Positions 53,835-62,999 of a stretch of 64,000 nt of DNA are shown one piece after another. Within the stretch, counting starts at the first letter, position 1; each line of letters starts with the position of its first letter. A program made the translations under genes and the position numbers. The DNA comes from Actinomadura nitritigenes. Its GTDB lineage: Bacteria; Actinomycetota; Actinomycetes; Streptosporangiales; Streptosporangiaceae. The stretch covers positions 1 to 64,000 of the forward strand of contig NZ_JAGEOK010000031.1 of the NCBI RefSeq assembly GCF_017573545.1. The letters run 5' to 3'. Under the pieces are notes generated by a model. That model was given only the letters and a program-made list of their open reading frames with translations, made no database searches and was not told where the DNA came from.

Positions 53835-56296
53835 CCGTCACCGACGACAAGTCGGCGGTGGAGAAGCCGGTCGAGATGGTCTCCTGCACCATCGACGGCT
53901 TCGAGATCGAGGTGCCGAAGGGCACGCTGATCATCCGGGCCGCCGAGCTGCTCGGCATCCAGATCCCGCGGTTCTGCGACCATCCGCTGCTGGACCCGGT
54001 CGGGGCCTGCCGGCAGTGCCTGGTGGAGATCCCCGACGCCGGCAACGGGCGCGGCATGCCGAAGCCGCAGGCGTCCTGCACCACCACGGTGATGCCCGGG
54101 ATGGTCGTCAAGACCCAGCTCACCTCGCCGGTGGCCGACAAGGCGCAGCACGGCGTGATGGAGCTGCTGCTGATCAACCACCCGCTGGACTGCCCGATCT
54201 GCGACAAGGGCGGCGAGTGCCCGCTGCAGAACCAGGCGATGTCCAACGGGCGCGGCGAGTCCCGGTTCGTCGAGACCAAGCGGACGTTCCCCAAGCCGAT
54301 CCCGCTGTCCAGCCAGGTGCTGCTGGACCGGGAGCGCTGCATCCAGTGCGCCCGCTGCACCCGGTTCTCCGACCAGATCGCCGGCGACGCGTTCATCGAC
54401 CTGTTCGACCGCGGCGCGAAGGAGCAGGTCGGCGCGGCCGACGGCCAGCCGTTCCAGTCCTACTTCTCCGGCAACACGGTGCAGATCTGCCCGGTCGGGG
54501 CGCTGACCGGCGCCGCGTACCGGTTCCGGTCCCGGCCGTTCGACCTGGTGTCGCAGCCGAGCGTCTGCGAGCACTGCGCGTCCGGCTGCGCGCTGCGCAC
54601 CGACCACCGGCGCGGGAAGATCACCCGCCGGCTGGCCGGGGACGACCCGCAGGTCAACGAGGAGTGGAACTGCGACAAGGGCCGCTGGGCGTTCACCTAC
54701 GGGACGCGCCCCGAGCGGCTCACGCACCCGCTGATCCGGAACGCGGACGGCGAGCTGGAGGCGGCGTCGTGGCCGGAGGCGCTGACCGTCGCGGCCCGCG
54801 GGCTGTCGGCGGCGCGCGGCTCCGCGGGCGTCCTGACCGGCGGCCGGGTCACCCTTGAGGACGCCTACGCGTACGCCAAGTTCGCGCGGATCGCGCTCGG
54901 CACCAACGACGTGGACTTCCGCGCCCGGCCGCTGTCGGACGAGGAGACGCGGTTCCTCGCCTCCTCCGTCGCGGGCCGCCCGATCGAGGTGTCCTACGCC
55001 GACCTGGAGAAGGCGCCCGTGGTCGTCCTCGCCGGCTTCGAGCCGGAGGAGGAGTCCCCGATCGTGTTCCTGCGGCTCCGCAAGGCGTCCCGCAAGAACA
55101 AGCTGAAGGTGTTCGGGATCGCGCCGTTCGCGACGCGCGGCCTGCGGAAGGTCGGGGGGACGCTGCTGGCGACGGCGCCCGGCTCGGAGGCGGAGACGCT
55201 CGGCTCGCTGATCGGCGACCCGTCCCGCGCCGGCGTCCGCGCCCTGCTGGAGACGCCCGGCGCCGTCATCATGCTGGGCGAGCGGCTCGCCACCAGCCCC
55301 GGCGCGCTGACCTCGGCGGTCCGGCTGGCGCAGGTGACCGGGGCCCGGCTGGCGTGGGTGCCGCGCCGGGCCGGGGAGCGCGGCGCGATCGAGGCCGGGG
55401 CGCTGCCCGGGCTGCTGCCGATCGGCCGCCCCGTCGCCGACCCGGAGGCGCGCGCGGAGGTCGCCCGCGCCTGGGGCGTCGCGGACCTGCCCGCCGGGCC
55501 CGGCGAGGACACCGCCGGGATCGTCGCGGCGGCCGCGGCCGGACGGCTCGGCGCGCTGCTGGTCGGCGGCGTCGACCCCTACGACCTGCCCGACCCGGAC
55601 GCGGCGCTGCGGGCGCTCGACGCCACCCCGTTCGTGGTGAGCCTGGAGCAGCGGCCGAGCGCGGTCACCGACCGCGCCGACGTGGTGCTGCCCGTCGCGG
55701 CCGTCGCCGAGAAGGCCGGCACGTTCGTCGACTGGGAGGGCCGCGGCCGCCCGTTCGACATCGTGCTGAAGTCCGCCGGGAAGATGTCGGACCTGCGGGT
55801 GCTGCAGTCGCTGGCCGACGAGATGGACGTCCACCTCGGGCTTCCCGGCCCGGAGGCGGCGCGGCGGGAGCTGGCGCAGCTCGGCGCCCACCGCGGCGAG
55901 CGGCCGGAGCCGCCGGACGTCGCGCCGGCGCTGCCGCCGCACCCCGAGCAGGGCGAGGCGCTGCTCGGGACCTGGCGGCTGCTGCTCGACCGGGGCCGGC
56001 TGCAGGACGGCGAGCCGTTCCTCGCGGGCACCGCGAAGGCGGCGGTGGCCCGGCTGTCGCCGGCGACCGCGGCGGAGATCGGCGCGACCGACGCCGTCAC
56101 GGTGTCGGGGCCGCGCGGTGAGGTGACGCTCCCGCTGGAGATCACCGCCGACCTGCCCGACCGGGTGGTGTGGCTGCCGACGAACTCGGCGGGCTGCGCG
56201 CTCCACCGGGACCTGGGCGCGGCGGCGGGCGGCGTCGTCAGGATCGCGAGCGGCGTGCTCGCCCGCCCGACCGAGAACGCGGGAGGTACCCGATGA
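53831..56296 (+). CDS. nuoG: NADH-quinone oxidoreductase subunit G
   Basis: An 821-aa iron-sulfur subunit. The N-terminal 2Fe-2S part has CDHPLLDPVGACRQC; further clusters lie in CPICDKGGECPLQNQA and RCIQCARCTRFSDQ; a molybdopterin-oxidoreductase-like region follows, with CEHCASGC. A GTG start overlaps the nuoF stop. The C-terminal half is less conserved and Ala/Gly/Pro-rich, as usual in actinobacteria. Confidence 0.96.
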   Translation: MTVTDDKSAVEKPVEMVSCTIDGFEIEVPKGTLIIRAAELLGIQIPRFCDHPLLDPVGACRQCLVEIPDAGNGRGMPKPQASCTTTVMPGMVVKTQLTSPVADKAQHGVMELLLINHPLDCPICDKGGECPLQNQAMSNGRGESRFVETKRTFPKPIPLSSQVLLDRERCIQCARCTRFSDQIAGDAFIDLFDRGAKEQVGAADGQPFQSYFSGNTVQICPVGALTGAAYRFRSRPFDLVSQPSVCEHCASGCALRTDHRRGKITRRLAGDDPQVNEEWNCDKGRWAFTYGTRPERLTHPLIRNADGELEAASWPEALTVAARGLSAARGSAGVLTGGRVTLEDAYAYAKFARIALGTNDVDFRARPLSDEETRFLASSVAGRPIEVSYADLEKAPVVVLAGFEPEEESPIVFLRLRKASRKNKLKVFGIAPFATRGLRKVGGTLLATAPGSEAETLGSLIGDPSRAGVRALLETPGAVIMLGERLATSPGALTSAVRLAQVTGARLAWVPRRAGERGAIEAGALPGLLPIGRPVADPEARAEVARAWGVADLPAGPGEDTAGIVAAAAAGRLGALLVGGVDPYDLPDPDAALRALDATPFVVSLEQRPSAVTDRADVVLPVAAVAEKAGTFVDWEGRGRPFDIVLKSAGKMSDLRVLQSLADEMDVHLGLPGPEAARRELAQLGAHRGERPEPPDVAPALPPHPEQGEALLGTWRLLLDRGRLQDGEPFLAGTAKAAVARLSPATAAEIGATDAVTVSGPRGEVTLPLEITADLPDRVVWLPTNSAGCALHRDLGAAAGGVVRIASGVLARPTENAGGTR

Positions 56297-57642
56297 GTCC
56301 GCTTGCGGCGCCCGCCGCCGATCCCACGCTCGCCACGTTCGGCAAGGACCCGTGGTGGCTGATCGGCGGCAAGGTGCTGGTCATCTTCGTCTTCCTGGTG
56401 CTGACCGTCCTGCTGTCGATGTGGGTGGAGCGGCGGGTCATCGGGCGGATGCAGCTGCGCGTCGGCCCGAACCGCGCCGGGCCCCAGGGCCTGCTGCAGG
56501 GCCTCGCCGACGGCGTGAAGCTGGCGCTGAAGGAGGACATCGTCCCCCGCCAGGTCGACAAGGTCGTGTTCGTCCTCGCGCCGGTGATGTCGGCGGTGCC
56601 GGCGTTCATCTCGTTCGTCATCATCCCGTTCGGCCCGACGGTGTCGGTCTTCGGGCACCACACCGCGCTGCAGGGCACCGACCTGCCGGTCGCGGTGCTG
56701 CTGGTGCTGGCGATGTCGTCGATGGGCATCTACGGGATCGTGCTGGCGGGCTGGTCGTCGATGTCGCCGTACTCGCTGCTCGGCGGGCTCCGCTCGTCCG
56801 CGCAGATGATCTCCTACGAGATCGCGATGGGGCTGTCGTTCGTCGCGGTGTTCATGTTCGCCGGGTCGATGTCCACCTCGGAGATCGTCGCCAAGCAGGA
56901 CCACATCTGGTTCGCGGTGCTGCTCGCGCCGTCGTTCGTGGTCTACGTGATCACGATGATGGGCGAGTCGAACCGCATCCCGTTCGACCTCCCCGAGGGC
57001 GAGGGCGAGCTGGTCGGCGGCTTCCACACCGAGTACTCGTCGCTGAAGTTCGCGATGTTCTTCCTCGCCGAGTACATCAACCTGGCGACGCTGTCGGCCC
57101 TCGCCACCACGCTGTTCCTCGGCGGGTGGCGGGCGCCCGCGCCGATCTCCACCGTCTGGTCGGGGGCCAACTCCGGCTGGTGGCCGGTGCTGTGGTTCCT
57201 GGTCAAGCTGTGGCTGTTCATCTTCTTCTTCATCTGGCTGCGCGGCTCGCTCCCGCGGGTGCGCTACGACCAGCTGATGAAGCTCGGCTGGAAGATCCTG
57301 ATGCCGGTCTCGCTGGCCTGGATCCTGCTGGTGTCGACCATCAAGGCGTTCAAGAACGACGGCTACGACATCCAGCAGATCCTGTGGATCACCGCCGGGG
57401 TCATCGCCGTGGTGCTGGTGGTCACGGTGGTCTGGGAGATGGTCCGCGGCGGCGACGGCGGCGAGATCGTCCCCGGTGCGGAGCGGCCGGCGCCCGGCTC
57501 GCCGCAGGGCGACCCGTTCGCCGGCGGGTTCCCGGTGCCGCCGATGGACGCCCCCCACTACCACGGCCGGGCCCGCGACGAGCCGGCCCGCCCGGCCACG
57601 ATCGAATCCGCCTCTGAGGAGGTCACCAGTGGGACTCACTGA
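56293..57642 (+). CDS. nuoH: NADH-quinone oxidoreductase subunit H
   Basis: A 449-aa membrane subunit with eight helices at the quinone-site junction; ERRVIGRMQLRVGPNRAGPQ and GESNRIPFDLPEGEGELVGG are diagnostic. Its last 85 residues form a hydrophilic tail. It overlaps nuoG by four bases and nuoI by fourteen. Confidence 0.97.
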   Translation: MSPLAAPAADPTLATFGKDPWWLIGGKVLVIFVFLVLTVLLSMWVERRVIGRMQLRVGPNRAGPQGLLQGLADGVKLALKEDIVPRQVDKVVFVLAPVMSAVPAFISFVIIPFGPTVSVFGHHTALQGTDLPVAVLLVLAMSSMGIYGIVLAGWSSMSPYSLLGGLRSSAQMISYEIAMGLSFVAVFMFAGSMSTSEIVAKQDHIWFAVLLAPSFVVYVITMMGESNRIPFDLPEGEGELVGGFHTEYSSLKFAMFFLAEYINLATLSALATTLFLGGWRAPAPISTVWSGANSGWWPVLWFLVKLWLFIFFFIWLRGSLPRVRYDQLMKLGWKILMPVSLAWILLVSTIKAFKNDGYDIQQILWITAGVIAVVLVVTVVWEMVRGGDGGEIVPGAERPAPGSPQGDPFAGGFPVPPMDAPHYHGRARDEPARPATIESASEEVTSGTH

Positions 57643-58240
57643 TTTCCTGAATCCGGTCAAGGGGTTCGGGGTCTCGTTCCACCAGATGTTCACGAAGAGC
57701 GAGACCGTTCAGTACCCCGAGGTGAAGAAGCCGACCGCCCCGCGCTTCCACGGGCGGCACCAGCTCAACCGGTGGCCGGACGGACTGGAGAAGTGCATCG
57801 GCTGCGAGCTGTGCGCCTGGGCGTGCCCCGCCGACGCCATCTTCGTCGAGGGCGCCGACAACACCGAGGACGAGCGGTACTCGCCCGGCGAGCGGTACGG
57901 CCGCACCTACCAGATCAACTATCTGCGGTGCATCCTCTGCGGCCTGTGCATCGAGGCGTGCCCGACGCGGGCGCTCACGATGACGAACGAGTACGAGCTC
58001 GCCGACGACAGCCGCGAGAGCCTGATCTACACCAAGGACATGCTGCTCGCCCCGCTGCGCGAGGGCATGGAGGCGCCGCCGCACGAGATGCGGCTCGGCG
58101 ACACCGAGGAGGACTACTACCGCCTCGGCCTCCAGCCGGAGGACGCCGCGCCGACCGTTCCCGCCGAGGGCGGCGGACGGGCGAGCGCCGACAACGCGGT
58201 GAAGCGGGAGAAGGCGGCCAAGGGCGGTGAGGGCAAGTGA
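57629..58240 (+). CDS. nuoI: NADH-quinone oxidoreductase subunit I
   Basis: A 203-aa ferredoxin-like subunit with two 4Fe-4S motifs, EKCIGCELCAWACPADAI and RCILCGLCIEACPTRAL. GAGGAGG (57616-57622) supports the GTG at 57629, which lies inside the end of nuoH. The C-terminal 30 residues are charged and variable. Confidence 0.97.
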   Translation: MGLTDFLNPVKGFGVSFHQMFTKSETVQYPEVKKPTAPRFHGRHQLNRWPDGLEKCIGCELCAWACPADAIFVEGADNTEDERYSPGERYGRTYQINYLRCILCGLCIEACPTRALTMTNEYELADDSRESLIYTKDMLLAPLREGMEAPPHEMRLGDTEEDYYRLGLQPEDAAPTVPAEGGGRASADNAVKREKAAKGGEGK

Positions 58241-59190
58241 GCGCCGCGCTCTCCGCCGACCACCTGGCCGCCGCGCACGTGCTGGCCGGGCACGTCGCCG
58301 ACAAGCAGTCGGGGGAGCCGTTCTTCTTCTGGCTGCTCGCCGTCGTGTCGGTCTGCGCCGCGCTCGGCATGATCCTGGTCCGCAAGGCGGTGCACTCGGC
58401 GCTGCTGCTGGCGACCGTGATGCTCTGCCTCGCCGCGATGTACGCGATCCAGAACGCGCCGTTCCTGGCGTTCGTCCAGGTGATCGTCTACACCGGCGCC
58501 GTGCTGATGCTGTTCCTGTTCGTGCTGATGCTCGTCGGCGTCACCTCCACCGACTCGCTGGTGGAGACGATCAAGGGCCAGCGGTTCTGGGCGATCATCG
58601 TCGCGATCGGGTTCATCGTGCTGCTCGGCACCGGGCTCGGCAACGCCGCGCTCGGCGACTCCGCCGGGCTGAAGGCCGCCAACGCCGACGGCAACGTCCT
58701 CGGCCTCGCGCGGCTCCTGTTCACCAAGTACGTGTTCGCGTTCGAGGCGACCAGCGCGCTGCTGATCACCGCCGCGCTGGGCGCGATGGTGCTGGCGCAC
58801 CGCGAGCGGACCGAGCCGAAGCCGACGCAGAAGGACCTGTCGAAGCAGCGGTTCGCGTCCGGCGCGCACCCGGGCCCGCTGCCCGGCCCCGGCACCTACG
58901 CGCGGCACAACGCCGTCGACATGCCGGCGCTGCTCCCGGACGGGACGCCGTCGGAGCTGTCGATCAACCCCGTCATCGCGGCGCAGACCGACACCTCCGA
59001 ACGGCACGCGGACCTGTACGGCGGAACCGAGCAGGGCGCGGTGGACGAGGACGTCGCCGCGGTCAAGGCGGCCACCGAAGAGGCGAAGGACGCGGACGCC
59101 GAGTCGCGCGTCGTCAGGGCCGGGACACCGGCCGCCGGCGGGTCCGGCGGCGGCTCGGCCAACGAGCGTGAAGGCGAGGCTGGTCAATGA
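58237..59190 (+). CDS. nuoJ: NADH-quinone oxidoreductase subunit J
   Basis: A 317-aa membrane subunit with five helices, including LAVVSVCAALGMILVRKAV and APFLAFVQVIVYTGAVLML. The last 120 residues are a hydrophilic, charged extension. GTG start overlaps nuoI; the end overlaps nuoK by four bases. Confidence 0.95.
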   Translation: MSAALSADHLAAAHVLAGHVADKQSGEPFFFWLLAVVSVCAALGMILVRKAVHSALLLATVMLCLAAMYAIQNAPFLAFVQVIVYTGAVLMLFLFVLMLVGVTSTDSLVETIKGQRFWAIIVAIGFIVLLGTGLGNAALGDSAGLKAANADGNVLGLARLLFTKYVFAFEATSALLITAALGAMVLAHRERTEPKPTQKDLSKQRFASGAHPGPLPGPGTYARHNAVDMPALLPDGTPSELSINPVIAAQTDTSERHADLYGGTEQGAVDEDVAAVKAATEEAKDADAESRVVRAGTPAAGGSGGGSANEREGEAGQ

Positions 59191-59486
59191 GTCCGGGGCA
59201 CTACCTGGCGCTCTCGGCGATCCTGTTCACCATCGGAGCCCTCGGCGTCCTCGTGCGCCGCAACGCGATCGTGGTGTTCATGTGCGTCGAGCTGATGCTG
59301 AACGCCACGAACCTCGCGTTCGTGACGTTCTCCCGCATGCACGGCACCCTCGACGGCCAGATCATCGCGTTCTTCGTGATGGTGGTGGCGGCGGCGGAGG
59401 TCGTGGTCGGCCTGGCGATCATCATGACCATCTTCCGGACCCGCAGGTCCTCGTCGGTGGACGACGCGAACCTGCTGAAGTACTGA
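59187..59486 (+). CDS. nuoK: NADH-quinone oxidoreductase subunit K
   Basis: A 99-aa, three-helix subunit; VFMCVELMLNATNLAFV carries the conserved membrane Glu, and a second Glu lies in VVAAAEVVVGLAIIM. Both are part of the proton path. It overlaps nuoJ by four bases. Confidence 0.97.
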   Translation: MSPGHYLALSAILFTIGALGVLVRRNAIVVFMCVELMLNATNLAFVTFSRMHGTLDGQIIAFFVMVVAAAEVVVGLAIIMTIFRTRRSSSVDDANLLKY

Positions 59487-59496
59487 GAGGTCGGGG

Positions 59497-61413
59497 ATGA
59501 AAGCGGAAGGCATCCAGGCCGCGTCCTGGCTTCTCATCGCGCTGCCCCTCGCGGGCGCCGCGATCCTCCTGCTCGGAGGGCGGCGCACCGACAAGTGGGG
59601 GCACCTGCTCGGCGTGGCGACGCCGGTGGCGTCGTTCGCCATCGGCGTCGCGATGCTCGTCCAGATGCTCGGGTACGACGACGCCGCGCGGCGCCGCACC
59701 GTGCACCTGTGGGACTTCATCAGCGTCGGCGGATTCAAGATCGGCATGGACCTGCTGGTGGACCCGCTGTCCATCAGCTTCGTGCTGCTGATCACCGGGG
59801 TGGGCTCGCTCATCCACGTCTACTCCGTCGGCTACATGGCCGAGGACCCCGACCGGCGCCGGTTCTTCGCCTACCTGAACCTGTTCGTCGCGGCGATGCT
59901 GCTGCTGGTGCTCGGCGGCAACTTCCTCGTGCTGTTCCTCGGCTGGGAGGGCGTGGGCCTCGCCTCGTACCTGCTGATCGGGTTCTGGCAGCACAAGCCG
60001 ACCGCGGCGACCGCGGCGAAGAAGGCGTTCGTCGTCAACCGCGTCGGCGACATGGGGCTGATCATCGCGATCGCGCTGATGTTCTCCACGTTCGGCACGG
60101 TCGACTTCGGGCCGATCCTCGGCGCGGGCGCCGAGCACGCCGGGCTCGCCACGAAGCTGAGCTCCGGCACCGCGACCGCGATCGGGCTGCTGCTCCTGCT
60201 CGGCGCGTGCGGCAAGTCGGCGCAGCTCCCGCTGCAGTCCTGGCTCCTCGACGCGATGGAGGGCCCGACCCCGGTGTCGGCGCTCATCCACGCGGCGACG
60301 ATGGTGACCGCGGGCGTCTACCTGATCGTCCGGTCCGGGCCGATCTTCGAGATGTCCGACACCGCGCAGCTGGTGGTGACGATCGTCGGCGCGGCCACGC
60401 TGCTCGCCGGTGCGATCATCGGTTGCGGCAAGGACGACATCAAGAAGGCCCTCGCCGGGTCGACGATGTCGCAGATCGGCTACATGACGCTCGCCGCCGG
60501 CCTCGGCCGGCCCGGGTACGTGTTCGCCATCGCGCACCTCATCGCGCACGGCTTCTTCAAGGCGGGCCTGTTCCTCGGCGCCGGCTCGGTCATGCACGGC
60601 ACCAACGACGACGTGAACATGCGCCACTACGGCGCGCTGCGCGGCGTCATGATGGCGACGTACGTGACGTTCGGGCTCGGGTTCCTCGCCATCATCGGGT
60701 TCCCGTTCCTGTCCGGCTGGTTCACCAAGGACGCCATCATCGAGGCCGCGTTCGACAAGGGCGGCACGTCCGGCGCGATCCTCGGCGTCTGCGCGGTGGT
60801 CGGCGCGGGCATCACCGCGTACTACATGTCGCGCGTGATGATCATGACCTTCTTCGGCGAGAAGCGCTGGGAGGAGGGCGTGCACCCGCACGAGTCGCCC
60901 AAGGTGATGACCATCCCGCTGATGCTCCTCGCGGTCGGCTCGGTCTTCGCCGGCGGATGGCTGGTCCTCGGCGGGTTCTCCGACTTCCTGGAGCCCGTCA
61001 CCGGCAAGCCGGCGCACGCCGAATCGTTCAAGTGGGTCACGCTGCCGGGCATCGTGGTCCTCGTCCTGATGGTCGCCGGTTTCGCGATCGCGTGGATGCA
61101 GTACGGGCGCCGTCCCGTGCCGCGCGAGGCGCCCGCCGGCTCGTTCGTCACCGTCGCGGCCCGCAAGGACCTGTACGGCGATGCCATCAACGAGTCGCTG
61201 CTGATGCGGCCCGGCCAGTGGCTGACCCGGCTCGCGGTCTGGTTCGACGGGCGCGGCGTCGACGGCGCCGTCAACGGGCTCGCCGCCCTCATCGGCGGCA
61301 CGTCCGGCCGGTTCCGGCGCATCCAGACCGGCTTCGCCCGTTCCTACGCACTCTCAATGTTCTTCGGCGCAGCCCTTGTGGTGGCCGCCCTCCTGGTGGT
61401 GAACGTGTCATGA
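59497..61413 (+). CDS. nuoL: NADH-quinone oxidoreductase subunit L
   Basis: A 638-aa antiporter-like proton-pumping subunit with about sixteen helices. Key segments are FLGWEGVGLASYLLIGFW (with the conserved Glu), SAQLPLQSWLLDAMEGPTPV and STMSQIGYMTLAAGLG. The start follows nuoK by ten bases; the stop overlaps nuoM. Confidence 0.97.
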   Translation: MKAEGIQAASWLLIALPLAGAAILLLGGRRTDKWGHLLGVATPVASFAIGVAMLVQMLGYDDAARRRTVHLWDFISVGGFKIGMDLLVDPLSISFVLLITGVGSLIHVYSVGYMAEDPDRRRFFAYLNLFVAAMLLLVLGGNFLVLFLGWEGVGLASYLLIGFWQHKPTAATAAKKAFVVNRVGDMGLIIAIALMFSTFGTVDFGPILGAGAEHAGLATKLSSGTATAIGLLLLLGACGKSAQLPLQSWLLDAMEGPTPVSALIHAATMVTAGVYLIVRSGPIFEMSDTAQLVVTIVGAATLLAGAIIGCGKDDIKKALAGSTMSQIGYMTLAAGLGRPGYVFAIAHLIAHGFFKAGLFLGAGSVMHGTNDDVNMRHYGALRGVMMATYVTFGLGFLAIIGFPFLSGWFTKDAIIEAAFDKGGTSGAILGVCAVVGAGITAYYMSRVMIMTFFGEKRWEEGVHPHESPKVMTIPLMLLAVGSVFAGGWLVLGGFSDFLEPVTGKPAHAESFKWVTLPGIVVLVLMVAGFAIAWMQYGRRPVPREAPAGSFVTVAARKDLYGDAINESLLMRPGQWLTRLAVWFDGRGVDGAVNGLAALIGGTSGRFRRIQTGFARSYALSMFFGAALVVAALLVVNVS

Positions 61414-62999
61414 GTGACTTTCCCTGGCTGAGCGTCCTCATCGCGCTGCCGCTGCTGGGCGCCGTCGCCGTCAGCGTGCTGCCGCGCGACAACGAGCCGC
61501 TCGTCAAGTGGTTCTCGTTCGGCGTCTCCGCCCTCGTCGGCGTCCTCGCCCTGGTCATGGCGTCCGGCTTCGACGCGGGCGGCGACCGGTTCCAGTTCAC
61601 CGAGAAGTACTGGTGGATCAAGGAGTTCGGGATCCACTGGGCGCTCGGCGTCGACGGCGTCGCGCTGGTGCTGATCCTGCTGTCGGTCATCCTCGTGCCG
61701 CTGGTCATGCTGGCGTCCTGGACGGACGACGAGCGGTCCGGCGGGGTGGACGTCCCGGCGAAGCGGTCCGTGAAGACCTACTTCGCGCTGCTGCTGTCCC
61801 TCGAGGCCGCGATGATCGGCGTCTTCGCGGCGACCGACGTGTTCCTGTTCTACGTCTTCTTCGAGGCGATGCTCATCCCGGTGTACTTCATCATCGGGCA
61901 CTACGGCGGCGGCGCCGCCCGCGAGCGCTCCTACGCCGCGGTGAAGTTCCTGCTGTACTCGCTGTTCGGCGGGCTGCTGATGCTCGTCTCCGTCATCTGG
62001 CTGTACCCGCTGTCGAACAAGCCGGTCAGCGAGGGCGGCGTCGGCCACGGCACCTTCATGTTCCAGGAGCTGACCCGGCTGCAGGTCGACCCGACCACCG
62101 CCAAGTGGCTGTTCCTCGGCTTCTTCGTCGCGTTCGCGATCAAGGCGCCGATGGTGCCGGTGCACACCTGGCTGCCGACCGCGGCGCAGCAGTCGCCGCC
62201 CGGCGCGCTCGTCCTGATCGTCGGCGTCCTCGACAAGGTCGGCACCTACGGGATGCTGCGGTTCTGCCTGGAGCTGTTCCCCGGCGCGTCCAAGTGGGCC
62301 ACGCCCGCCGTGCTCGTGTTCGCGGTGATCAGCATCATCTACGGCGCGATCCTCGCGATCGGGCAGGTCGACCTGAAGCGGCTCATCGCCTACACGTCGG
62401 TGTCGCACTTCGGGTTCATCGTGCTCGGCATCTTCGCGATGACCTCGCAGGGCCAGTCCGGCGCCGCGCTGTACATGGTGAACCACGGCTTCTCCACCGG
62501 CGCGCTGTTCCTGCTCGTCGGCTTCATGATCGTCCGGCGCCGGTCGGCGAAGATCACCGACTTCGGCGGGGTGCAGAAGGCGGCACCGGTGCTCGCCGGG
62601 ACGTTCCTCGTCGCCGGCCTGTCCGGGCTCTCGCTGCCCGGCCTGTCGCCGTTCGTGTCGGAGTTCCTGGTGCTGGTCGGCACGTTCAGCCGCTACAAGG
62701 TGGCCGCGTGCTTCGCCGTGACCGGCGTCGTCCTCGCCGCCATCTACGTCCTCTGGATGTACCAGCGGACGATGGGCGGCCCGAAGGCCCCGGCCGTCGA
62801 GGGCATGAAGGACCTCACGGCCCGCGAGAAGTGGGCCGTCGCCCCGATCATCGCGATCATCGTGGCGATGGGCTTCTTCCCGCAGCCGGTGCTGCATGTG
62901 ATCAACCCGTCGGTGAAGGAGACGCTCGCCCGTGTCGACCGGCACGACCCGGCGCCGACGCTCACCGGTAACGTCGCCGAGAACGGAGCCCGTCCATGA
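61410..62999 (+). CDS. nuoM: NADH-quinone oxidoreductase subunit M
   Basis: A 529-aa antiporter-like proton-pumping subunit. VFFEAMLIPVYFIIGHYGG bears the pumping Glu; IKAPMVPVHTWLPTAAQQSP and RLIAYTSVSHFGFIVLGI are typical. The start ATGA overlaps the nuoL stop, and the end overlaps nuoN by four bases. Confidence 0.97.
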   Translation: MSDFPWLSVLIALPLLGAVAVSVLPRDNEPLVKWFSFGVSALVGVLALVMASGFDAGGDRFQFTEKYWWIKEFGIHWALGVDGVALVLILLSVILVPLVMLASWTDDERSGGVDVPAKRSVKTYFALLLSLEAAMIGVFAATDVFLFYVFFEAMLIPVYFIIGHYGGGAARERSYAAVKFLLYSLFGGLLMLVSVIWLYPLSNKPVSEGGVGHGTFMFQELTRLQVDPTTAKWLFLGFFVAFAIKAPMVPVHTWLPTAAQQSPPGALVLIVGVLDKVGTYGMLRFCLELFPGASKWATPAVLVFAVISIIYGAILAIGQVDLKRLIAYTSVSHFGFIVLGIFAMTSQGQSGAALYMVNHGFSTGALFLLVGFMIVRRRSAKITDFGGVQKAAPVLAGTFLVAGLSGLSLPGLSPFVSEFLVLVGTFSRYKVAACFAVTGVVLAAIYVLWMYQRTMGGPKAPAVEGMKDLTAREKWAVAPIIAIIVAMGFFPQPVLHVINPSVKETLARVDRHDPAPTLTGNVAENGARP